64,000 nucleotides of DNA. Origin: Paragonimus westermani (taxonomy: Eukaryota; Platyhelminthes; Trematoda; Plagiorchiida; Troglotrematidae). This document shows, piece after piece, positions 31,640 through 41,350 of this stretch. Numbering within the stretch: position 1 is the stretch's first letter; every line of letters starts with the position of its first letter. A program made the translations under genes and the position numbers. The notes under the pieces are model-generated. The model saw only the letters and a list, made by a program, of their open reading frames with translations, had not been told where the DNA came from and made no database searches. The stretch lies in contig QNGE01003814.1 of NCBI GenBank assembly GCA_008508345.1, forward strand, positions 1-64,000, in the 5' to 3' direction.

Positions 31640-34475
31640 AGACCTAAAATGAGAATTAACATGGGTGCTTACTACGTTCACACGCAAAAACAGAGGCCAG
31701 CAGGTAGCTCTCGCACGAACATTGGACTCGTTGCATATCAATGTCTGCTGTATCTCGGAGACCGGAATTCAGAACAGTAGTGAGCGTGTGGAATTAACGA
31801 CACTCACATTGTCTGCCCGATACTGGCTATACGCTTCAAGTGACTCCACGACCGTCGTTACGTGTCGGAACAGGTATAGTCCTCAGCCGCATTGGATTCC
31901 TGTTGACAGTCGACTTTGTGCCATGCGCTTAACAGGTCCTGTTAAGAATTGCTCTAGACCGCAAGATTTCCAGAAATCTGTTCATTGTATCTGCTTATGC
32001 TACAATTGACCGTAGTGACGTCGGCGTCAAGAACTTGTTTTACTTGGATCTGTCCGCTCTTCGGTCAGCACGTGGTTCTGATGTGGTCATTCTGGCCGGG
32101 GGTGTGAACGCTCAGGTCGAGCGCCTTTGTGAGGCCCACTCTCGTTTAGGTGGCTAGTTTGGGGTAGCATCACATCGCTGGGATAATGGCGGGCGATTGT
32201 TACGGCTGTGCGCTGAGCACAAGCTAGTTTTGGCTGGCACTAGTTTTAGACATCGTGCGTGTCATTGTTATACTTGGCGCCCACCTTGCCGAAATCAGGT
32301 CTGGTCTCAGATAGACCACATTGCTGTTGGTTGTAGGTGGCATGGTTCGATTCAGGACTGTCGTTGTTATTGGAACACGTGCTTGGATTCAGATCATGTG
32401 TTGGTACGTTATCGTTTTGTTTTTACTTTTGTTTGGTAACGATCTGACCGACAGTAACGATTGGCTGCTGAAAAACTGGTTATACCGTCATCATCATCAT
32501 ACCGTCGGTAAAGCATAAGTACGAAACCAGTCCAGAAAACTGCCTTAGTAGTTCTCACTCCAAAGATCCTAATAGCTACTGCACTCAAATCCAACAGGCT
32601 ATTCATGAAACAGGTACTGTATCATGGGGCACGGGATTACACGGGTTGAACAGACATGGAATCTTGGAGAAATCCTTGGAGTTGTTAGAAGCTAGACGGA
32701 ACATTCTTCCTGGCGGTTCGTATAGCAAGTGTAGAAGAGATATTCATGAGAAGCTAAAGCGTAGCCTAGACGCTGATCTTGTGGCTTGATGGAGAAAGTT
32801 AAAATAGGGACCGCTTCTGTTTCATGGAACATCGGCAGACTCCTCAAGTTTATCCGTGCCACTGGTCCCAAGCGACCATCTATCAGTGAAGCTGTCAGCG
32901 AGGCAGATGACACATTCGTCCAGGAGGTTGGAGCGGTGGGCGAAACACTTATGGGGTCAATTTAGCTGGCCTCCTGCTTCTAATGTGTTGCCGCCACAAA
33001 CTTGTGGCATCCTGGTCGGTAGATATGGAACCACCCACTAGGCTTGAGGTCTACAGTCGCATTTCGACTCAAACGTGATAGGACTGATGGTCCAGATAAT
33101 ATCATGCCGGCACACTTTATGAAAAATGAGAAAGCATCAGTAGAGACATTGACCCAGTTTTTCAACTTGTATGGACGACGGAGACCATCCCTTCATGCTT
33201 CACAGTAGTTCCCATATTCAAGAAAGGTATTAGGGGCTCTTGCAAAAACCACACTTTGACCGCATCCATTACTAAGGTTTTGGCATTCGTTATACTTCGC
33301 CGACTCACTGCATCTTGGGAGGTAAACACTAGGAAAGAACATGCGGAATTTCGCCCGGAGTGGGGATGTATAGACCACATTTTCACTCTCCGTTAAATTC
33401 TGGAGTAGCGTCATGTGTATCTCCAGCCAACAGCCCCCGTATTTATCGGCTATAAAAGTGCATCCGATTCGGTGGATCGATCTACACTTTTAGAGTCGTT
33501 TAAACACAAGGGTGTACTCACCAAGTATGTGAACATGCTGTCAGCACTCTATTCCTATACTTCAACTCAGGTTAGGGTTTACGTCGACGGTACACATCAA
33601 GTCTGTCCGCTTCCACGATTTTTCTTTAATTTTGTCAAAAACGAAATAATGTGACAGTCACAAGATGCCGACGCGGACCTTCTGTCTGGCGGTAGACCGA
33701 CAGATCTTGGTTATGCTGGTTGACACTTTACAAGTAGCATAAACAATGCTAAACTCTATTTCGCATTCTGTTAAATGCTTTGAAATGCGCCTTTCAGCCT
33801 CAAAGTTCGAAGTGGTTCCTCAAGATTATTGGATAATGAATTGATGGAGGTTGTTATTCGCCGCTACATTAGCGGCAGCGTCGGTGGCAGAAGTGTAGGG
33901 AATGAACTAGAAGTAAGTATCTGCAAAGCCATGGCGATATTCGTCAATGTGGGACACATCTGGCGACAGGGAGGTATATCTCTGACGCTTGAAGGTCGTG
34001 TGCATAAGGCGACTGTGGGTGCTGCATTGTTTTATGACAGCTTAGGGTGGGAGACGTGAACCGTTTTCAGAAATTTGACCACCGATATCTGCGTTCAGCC
34101 GTTCGTATCGGGTAGTGTCGATTAGTGAGCACCGGAGAGGTTAGGAAGGTGGTATTTTGCACTGATTGTCGAACGAGTTCTTTCGTTCACTCCTCACATG
34201 TGCACAGATTGAGATGGTCAGATCATATACTTGGGATGCCAGCTAGTCGTGTGTCACACAGAGCACTGTTTGCCGACGTTGCGGTCGACTGGCATGAGGT
34301 GCGAGATGGACGGATGGTTGCCTGGCGTAGAGAAGTGAAATCGTTCACGACGGGTTTGATCACCTTATATCGGGTTCGTCTCGCAGGCTGGGGCCGTTGA
34401 GGCTCCTAGAGTCGGTGACGGGACACGTTAATTGAGGTGTTGGCTAATCGAGTTCAGTGGTGTGAATATTATGGT
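31640..34475 (+). mobile_element. RTE-like LINE relic, endonuclease to C-terminus
   Basis: Endonuclease: RTLDSLHINVCCISETGIQ (31715-31770) and QIDHIAVGCRWHGSIQDCRC then CLDSDHVLV (32305-32405), the final motifs of AP endonucleases in LINEs. RT: VVPIFKKGIRGSCKNH near 33210, AEFRPEWGCIDHIFTLR near 33350-33395, YKSASDSVDRSTLLESFKHK near 33450-33505, KYVNMLSALYSYTSTQVRVY (33523-33582), and LGYAG-stop near 33705 where YADD should be. C-terminal block: RWSDHILGMPASRVSHRALF near 34215-34275 and EVLANRVQWCEY near 34430-34470. It is inactive through stops, frameshifts and loss of YADD. Confidence 0.85.
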
Positions 34476-36034
34476 TGCTTGACTGAGTTGTCTATGGAAC
34501 GAGTGCACTTAATGAAGTGAGGCAGTGAAATCTGTAAGAAAGTCATCTTGCTGATGAGGGTTTGCCTATTCCTCGTCATAGTTGTGTGGTAGTTAAAGGT
34601 GGGTGTGAATCACTGATTTGTTGCTGTCTGTGGTGATGGTGGTGACCTGACGGACTGGTGAGAGAAGAAATCGTACGAAGGAGCGAAGTAGGATTCAGAA
34701 GAGACGTTCGGCAGATTTTTTTAGAAGAAACGCTGAAGGAAAATGCCGCTGGCAGTGCGATTGTCGTGGGATTATGAATTCGATTTTGACATTTGGCTTT
34801 TACTTTACTCCTATTTTAACGATACAGTATATAATGTAACTGGATGATGGGCGCACATTTTGGAATTTTGTTCTCCCAATGCGACGATGGATTAAATTGA
34901 CCGTTAGCGTTAACTGTGGTTAGTGGATTGCATGGCTGTTGTTAAATCAGCGGAAGAATCAAAATATGCATCCTAGTAGCCTAGTCTTACGCACGGTCTG
35001 GGCTGGATATATATATGTATACCGGTATCGAACGTGGTTCTACAAACTCAGTAATTAACACTTTAAATATACAACCTACGACCAGATTTACAAGCGCATA
35101 CAACAGTGCAGCAGAAACGTGACAGAGTGTCCGATTAATTCCGGCGGTAAAACATGTAGTGGGATACAGTTACTCATATAAACATATGTGATAGAATATG
35201 GTAGGATTTGAGGTATTAATATGAAAGTCGGATACAGTTCAATTGTTTATGTGCGATATCGTGTCTATGGAGCTGAAATAAATTCAGCCGTATCAAACAG
35301 TCAGGAGTAAGAGCGAATATCGCAAACAGACGAGTCACGAAAAATTCGGAGATAAAATGTAAACTTGTGAGTAGAAGAAAGTGAAATGTGAAATTGGAGT
35401 TCACAACTGTAATTCACTATCCTTTGTGCGCCGGAGATCTTCCATCAAACTACAGGCAAAACGCTTTTTGAATTTCCAATCGTGGCGACTTACTTGGGTG
35501 ATAGCCTAGTCGCCAGCTAGTGTCGAAGAACACTATAGTGTTGGAGATGTCAAATGCTCCCCCCCCCCAAAAAAAACCGTCTAATTAACCTGTATTGAAC
35601 ACTCGTTACTTTTGTGAATTTGAATTTCCCTCTTTCGCGCTATTATTGCACTATCTTTTTCATTTCTTGCGCCGATTCGCACACTGAATGCTGGTTTATG
35701 ACCTATAACGCTTTTCATGTGTTTCATTGAACACTTCAAAAGGTCGCTTGATGTGCTATAAGTACACAAAAGCTCCGCTTGTAATTTGTCTTCGAACTGA
35801 GAGGTTAGAAGCTTTTTTTCCAAAGACCAGTTTATTTCCTTCATATTCGTCTCCGGTATCAGTTCTTCAGGGTTACTACAGCACATACAATATTACTACA
35901 TCGTAGGAATCGTCACAACTCCGATGTATTCGCTTGGTCGTTTCGCGATATAACAATAGTCATTTGAATGTACCCACTAGGTAAACAGAACGGTTTGCGT
36001 CCCAAATTCGCAAGAAAAAGATGCTTCTTCTTTC
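34476..36034. other. Region with no recognised gene
   Basis: The first part (to about 34700) is probably the LINE 3' tail. A 101-codon minus frame (35886-35581) contains no known domain. A short C-run/A-run (35562-35576) is present. Confidence 0.3.
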
Positions 36035-36046
36035 ACACTTTTCGTT
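36035..36046 (+). repeat. 12-bp direct repeat, candidate left target-site duplication
   Basis: acacttttcgtt occurs here and again at 37376-37387, flanking the PLE family B palindrome. If it is a target-site duplication, the insertion is 36047-37375. Confidence 0.5.
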
Positions 36047-36135
36047 TCTGATGGTTAGGAACAGTGGCGGTGTTGCTCGTAGCTCGGGTTGATGGTTTTG
36101 GTATTGATATGTTCGCCGAGCTTGGCATTTAGGTT

Positions 36136-36175
36136 GCAAACGTTTTATCACCAGGCGAGGTGACATCATCAGTGC
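36136..36175 (-). ncRNA. Hammerhead-ribozyme motif, PLE family B left arm (core mutated)
   Basis: Mirror copy of 37297-37336, but the second core reads AAAA instead of GAAA (plus strand cgttttatcacc). G12 is needed for catalysis in hammerheads, so this copy should be inactive while the right-arm copy keeps the canonical core. Confidence 0.6.
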
Positions 36176-37296
36176 GTGGGTGTTTCAGCGTATATTTTGA
36201 ATGTGAAGATTGATCGATGCCTGCTCTTATATAGGACAGTGAGTTGACCTACTAGCCTGGATTCTGGATGGTCGCTTCCCGTCGTGTTTGACCTCTGGTC
36301 CGACCCACCATTGGTTGATTTTTGTCTTATCAGTTCAAGTTGCTCTGTTTGGGTTTACCGGTATTTGGGCTCGATGGCGTTTACGTCTCCTCAAATCCTT
36401 GATTCGCATTGGTTCGTAGATTTTGTCTAGCTCGATGTGTTTGTTTATTGAACAGGTTGATGAGTACCAAGCTTCGAGAAATTCTCTTGCATGTTTGGTA
36501 TTTGCCTGGGTAAGGATTTCTGCGGTGTTCAAGTTGAAGGTGTGTCCAGTTTCATCCTCGTGGAAGGAGATCAGGGAGAGTTGATCGTGTCTCCTGATGG
36601 CCAGTTCGTGTTCATGTAATCGTGTTGATAATTTCCGTCCGGTTTGACCGACGTAGTGTTGTCCACAGTTATTGCATTGGATTTTGTAAATGACATTTCT
36701 TCTGTCGGTGGGTTTGAATAGTTCTTTTGATACTATCAAAACCAAAAGAACAATTCAAACCCACCGACAGAAGAAATGTCATTTACAAAATCCAATGCAA
36801 TAACTGTGGACAACACTACGTCGGTCAAACCGGACGGAAATTATCAACACGATTACATGAACACGAACTGGCCATCAGGAGACACGATCAACTCTCCCTG
36901 ATCTCCTTCCACGAGGATGAAACTGGACACACCTTCAACTTGAACACCGCAGAAATCCTTACCCAGGCAAATACCAAACATGCAAGAGAATTTCTCGAAG
37001 CTTGGTACTCATCAACCTGTTCAATAAACAAACACATCGAGCTAGACAAAATCTACGAACCAATGCGAATCAAGGATTTGAGGAGACGTAAACGCCATCG
37101 AGCCCAAATACCGGTAAACCCAAACAGAGCAACTTGAACTGATAAGACAAAAATCAACCAATGGTGGGTCGGACCAGAGGTCAAACACGACGGGAAGCGA
37201 CCATCCAGAATCCAGGCTAGTAGGTCAACTCACTGTCCTATATAAGAGCAGGCATCGATCAATCTTCACATTCAAAATATACGCTGAAACACCCAC

Positions 37297-37336
37297 GCAC
37301 TGATGATGTCACCTCGCCTGGTGATGAAACGTTTGC
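37297..37336 (+). ncRNA. Hammerhead-ribozyme motif, PLE family B right arm
   Basis: In order: GCA (37297-37299), CTGATGA (37300-37306), a stem-II hairpin TCACC/GGTGA (37109-offset bases 37309-37313 and 37320-37324) and GAAA (37326-37329). Then come the palindromic stem III ACGT (37329-37332), T at the cleavage position (37333) and TGC (37334-37336), which pairs with GCA. Stem III of only two pairs is the minimal type known from Penelope-like elements, where activity is thought to need dimers. A U-U at the base of stem II and a bulged G are departures from the ideal. Confidence 0.68.
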
Positions 37337-37387
37337 AACCTAAATGCCAAGCTCGGCGAACATATCAATACCAAAACACTTTTCGTT

Positions 37388-39350
37388 ACCTGATTTCTAT
37401 TGTTCACTCCGGTGGACAATGTTTAGTTCGAGAAAAAGTCGGACATTCGCGGAATGTCACCATACACTGATGTCAACATTTTGCAGTCACACTTGGGTAT
37501 GATTTATTACTACAGTGACTGTGTCTGGTGTGTGTGTGTGTTTATATCGCAATGGTCTACTTTTTGTGCAAATCCAAACAGTTTTGAATTTGTACAATCA
37601 ATTTGGCCGTCACTGTTAAAGTATGACTCGCCGCTCGACATCATTCTAGCGGCAAGAGCTTCAGATTTCGGGTTGCAGTTTACATTGTTTGCAGCGTGCA
37701 TTATCGGTAGCTACTGTTCATACTTCGAGGTCCTTTGTACGGATCTGTAGGTAAATTGAGAAATACTGCTAGCCATGATTGTGACCGTACGCAAATTCCG
37801 TAAAAATAATTTATAACAGAAAATGCTAATTTCAGGTCCATCGTAAGGCATTTTTTGATGGCAAGAAAAGCATTCCATTGCGCACTATAAACCATTTACA
37901 AACATGGGCCACCACTCTTTTTGACTGATTTCAACCTTTAGCACAGGTCTTCACCAGATTTGGGTCACAGACGTGTTGTCTCGTCTGAACCTTGCCTAAT
38001 TGGTTATTACACCTACTAACTTTGAAAACGAAGTTCAGAGCGCTCTCACACATGCTGATCAACGGGGTTTTCTAGTGTTGTTGTAATCATCCAAGTCAGG
38101 TACCTTCTAAAACACGGACAGCCGAAGAACAGTTCTGTACCGCATCTGCGAGAATTCTTCGTATGACATGATTCGCTATCAATCCCAGACAAACGTCTCT
38201 ATTTCGGTGGAGAACTAATGATCCGGAACCCGCCCAACTCATTTTCAATTTTCGAGTCACTTCTAGGAATGAATACTCTACTACTCAGAAACGAAGCTAC
38301 TCGCCTGCGGGGGTGGTTGGATGCTACTTTGATACGGCGTATATTTCGTTTTCCTAATAATGAATCATGTGCTACAATGCCTTAACAATTTTAGAGAATA
38401 CACCCACCTTCGAAAGACAGTACGTAAGTAGGTGCAGGATAGTTTTGTTGTGTCCAGAAACAGATGATTGAGTCTGTCGCCACACAGACTGAATTTCCTT
38501 CGTATTTTTACTGAGTTTTTTTGTTCCAACCTTAAACAGTTTTTCAATCATTTCTTTCTTCACAATCTCAACCTGTATCTGTTTACATTATTTCGTAACT
38601 TGACTGAATGACAGTTAACCATTTTAAAATTTTGACCATAGGCATCAACGCGTTCACTGGTTTTACATTTCATTTCACGTATTTAATTGAAAAGAGGGAG
38701 TGAAATGAGGTTTAAGGGCATCTCTTGCGTGACGATTGTTGCGTTCCTCTAATGTGGAAGAGTTCTGGGATAGAACGTTGATAACAGATACTCGAAAGTG
38801 GGGAATTAATGTCACCCACATGAAAAAACGTTTTGGCATTCTGCACTGAATGCTTTTTAGATGATCCGGTCGGTAGTAAGAGATGACCTGATTTGTAAAT
38901 GTTAACCACCATACGCTCTTTCTGTTCTGTGGCATTAATTACGCTAGCAATAATCGGTATCCAAAGTTCGTGGAATGAAAATGTGGATACTCAGAACGCT
39001 TCGGTTAATATTTTTGAATAAATGTAGTCGCGGTTCAACAAAATTGGGCGGGTAGAATTATGTGGTTATGATGAAGCGAACCTTCAGTTTACTGTATGCC
39101 CACCGCTGCACCTGAAAATACAAATACAGTGGGGGTTCATCTAGGTGATTAATGCGTTTTTTCTGCAATACTCACATGCTGGTAATTTCAATCGAACCCA
39201 TAATCCAGCTACATTATAGTAAGCATCAAACCACATGAGAACCATCCAATGAAGTCCTATTTTAGTACCATCGATCTGTGCTTTAGCTTTTCGATCGCCT
39301 GCATTCAAATGACGCAGTCGGGTAGCCCTCGTATTTGTGAACCATAGCTG
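37388..39350. other. Region with no recognised gene
   Basis: Short frames on both strands (for example 37454-37750 plus and 38935-38675 minus) show no domain. I find no repeat shared with other parts of the window. Confidence 0.3.
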
Positions 39351-39854
39351 ATGACCGTCACACACTTACTTACCAATGTGCCTTATCTGATTCGTGTAGC
39401 GCGTGTTTCTGGAGTACGGTGGGATTCAGGGGATAGTTCAGATTGGCGGGGTTCAAATAACTCCAATCAAACTGTTCAACTTCAGAATGAAAACAGCTCC
39501 AGGGTTGGATACAACCTTCCGCGGGGTGGTTCAAGTTTTTTCCGATATTTTATACCTGGAGAGACAGATAAAGGTGTCGAGCACATATCACCTCCAGTAA
39601 AAAAGCGGTGTGTCGAGGGCTACTCAACGAATCAGCGAAGGAAGTTCGGTGCTCCATTCATATGGCCCAACAACGGGGGAAACGCGCAATTCGGAGCGGA
39701 AAAGCAACAGATAACACGAGTGGAGTTGAATGGTTACGAAGCAACTAACAAGGTCGGGGTGAAACATGTCGAAGGTACTCATGGGTCAGTTACAAATTGG
39801 CTTGTTGGTTCTCAGTTGACAGGAATTAACAACACGAACATATACTATTCATAG
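39351..39854 (+). CDS. Unidentified open frame, possible terminal exon (167 codons)
   Basis: The frame is open for 167 codons to a TAG at 39852-39854, longer than expected by chance for this base composition. The product is rich in Gly, Asn, Ser and Gln with a basic segment SPPVKKRCVEGYSTNQRRKF and then APFIWPNNGGNAQF, so it reads as a disordered, possibly nuclear protein. The listed start is a non-ATG-context guess; a splice acceptor further in (ttcag at about 39430 or 39485) is as likely. I do not recognise a family; a DNA-repair helicase N-terminus was considered because of the RRKF-APF motif but cannot be supported. It lies just upstream of a LINE, so a retroelement origin is also possible. 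Confidence 0.3.
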   Translation: MTVTHLLTNVPYLIRVARVSGVRWDSGDSSDWRGSNNSNQTVQLQNENSSRVGYNLPRGGSSFFRYFIPGETDKGVEHISPPVKKRCVEGYSTNQRRKFGAPFIWPNNGGNAQFGAEKQQITRVELNGYEATNKVGVKHVEGTHGSVTNWLVGSQLTGINNTNIYYS

Positions 39855-40129
39855 TCTGTGATATTTATGTAATTCTGAAAGTGAACTCAATTTGCAGCTG
39901 CACTCAATCATTTTTTTGGTTCGTTTTAAACATTTTATTTTCTTTTCGATCGAAATACAGTTGATGCTGGACAATACACCTAGGGTTCGGCTCGCTGCAT
40001 TTTTGTTCTCTGAATACTGTGATCCAGTTCAAAATGTGAACTCTCTTGTTACTACAAACAGATTTTCATTGCCACAACTTCTAAACTTTTGTTTAACTTG
40101 CGAGTGAATTTGACGACTGACCTGGGAGA

Positions 40130-41350
40130 TTGGTTATTTGGGGACAATGTAAGTGGGAATACGCAAGGTAAATGAGAGTACACACCCACGAATGTAAACG
40201 TTATTTTGTAGGGCTACCTTGGCGAGGTAGTCGGGCTTGTGTACTGTTTCTATCCGGCGGACTATGCTGATTAGGACTCCGGTCCTTCCAGGTGCAACCT
40301 TGTCAGACAGGCCACAGGGGAGCAGTCAGACGAAAAGCAATTGTATGTCGCACTACTGACCACGTAGGAGTGCTTAGGTAGTGGGGCACGATTCTATGGG
40401 CATTCAACAGAACTATTTTTATAGTGTCTGTTGTGTCCAAGTTACTCATTGGCCTCATTTCACGTCGGCTCACTAAGCCTAGGGTAAGTCAGGTACGCGA
40501 ATAACAAGCAGGATTCAGACCCGTGGGGGTGCGTTTGATCACATTTTTACCTTACGACAGATCTTAGAACATCGGCACTCATATAGGCAGCCGACAGTCA
40601 TGGCCTTTTTGAACCTGAGGGCTGCTTTCGATTCAGTTGCTCGTAACGTTCTCTGGGGCTGTCTACTTCGCAAGGGAGTACCAGAGAAATACGTGAATCT
40701 ATTGAGATCACTGTACACTCACTCTGCTTGCAGAGTGAGAGTTTACGGACAACTGTCTCGAGCGTTCATCACATCTAGTGGTGTTCGTCAGGGGTGTCCG
40801 ATTTCCCCCTTCCTGTTCAATTTTGTCATGGACGACATTCTGGAGGGTGCGCTTCGTGAATCCAATGGGCTTGATGTTGAGCTTCTTCCTGGCACTAGAT
40901 TGACCGATCTGGAGTACGCGGACGACATTGTCTTACTTAGCCCGTCTGCCGAAGACATGCAGATCATGCTGAACGAGGTGAGTGACCGTGCTGGTTTGTA
41001 TGGAATGCGCTTCGCACCTTCAAAGTGCAAAGTGCTGCTTCAAGACTGGGGCATTTCCACCCCTACTTTCTTCATTGCAGGTAATCCGCTTGAGNNNNNN
41101 NNNNNNNNNNNNNNNNNNNNNNNNNNNNNNNNNNNNNNNNNNNNNNNNNNNNNNNNNNNNNNNNNNNNNNNNNNNNNNNNNNNNNNNNNNNNNNNNNNNN
41201 NNNCGTGATCACTCAAACCGTTGGTTAGAGACGCTATCCGAGATGGCGGTGTGTCGCAGTCAATGGCGTACCTGTATCCATACCATTTCTAGTTCTTCCA
41301 TTTAGTCTTCTTCAATCTTTGTTGACCTTCTTAATAACGTTTCCTTCTAG
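40130..41350 (+). mobile_element. RTE-like LINE, reverse transcriptase with intact YADD, interrupted by a gap
   Basis: The frame 40600-41094 is open and encodes the core of a non-LTR reverse transcriptase: FLNLRAAFDSVARNVLWGCL (motif A region), GVPEKYVNLLRSLYTHSACR, SGVRQGCPISPFLFNFVMDD (motif B) and DLEYADDIVLLSP (motif C, catalytic YADD at about 40913-40924). MRFAPSKCKVLLQDW follows. Upstream, QAGFRPVGVR near 40510-40540 is in a broken frame. After the 109-N gap the C-terminal end SNRWLETLSEMAVCRSQWRT is read, with a stop at 41304-41306. It is the youngest LINE in the window. Confidence 0.88.
41095..41203. other. Assembly gap (109 N)
   Basis: The run of N interrupts the LINE downstream of its RT domain, between QDWGIS-related sequence and the C-terminal WLETLSEM block. 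Confidence 0.99.

Larger units (their letters stand above)
36047..37377. mobile_element. Penelope-like element family B, head-to-head palindrome
   Basis: The left arm 36095-36728 and right arm 36744-37377 are reverse complements without net indel (634 bp each), separated by a 15-nt spacer (36729-36743). Each arm encodes the same GIY-YIG end of a PLE protein on its outward-pointing strand (minus 36745-36335; plus 36727-37137): FKPTDRRNVIYKIQCNNCGQ, HYVGQTGRKLSTRLHEHELA and FHEDETGHTFNLNTAEIL, ending at a stop after VNPNRAT. The GIY-YIG core is complete. The RT domain is missing, so both copies are cut at the same 5' point. Tails carry hammerhead motifs. Bases 36047-36094 lie outside the mirror and have no partner on the right. 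Confidence 0.9.

Noticed and set aside
32485..32500. catcatcatcat run as a microsatellite of note
   Set aside because: Only a few units within a decayed LINE; no sign of function.
36727..37137. Independent host GIY-YIG nuclease gene in two copies
   Set aside because: The frames start in the palindrome spacer, lack a promoter and match the C-terminal end of PLE proteins, including the 3' tail with hammerhead.
36047..37377. Terminal inverted repeat DNA transposon or MITE
   Set aside because: The arms encode GIY-YIG PLE sequence and meet with a 15-nt spacer; no transposase or typical terminal motif is present.
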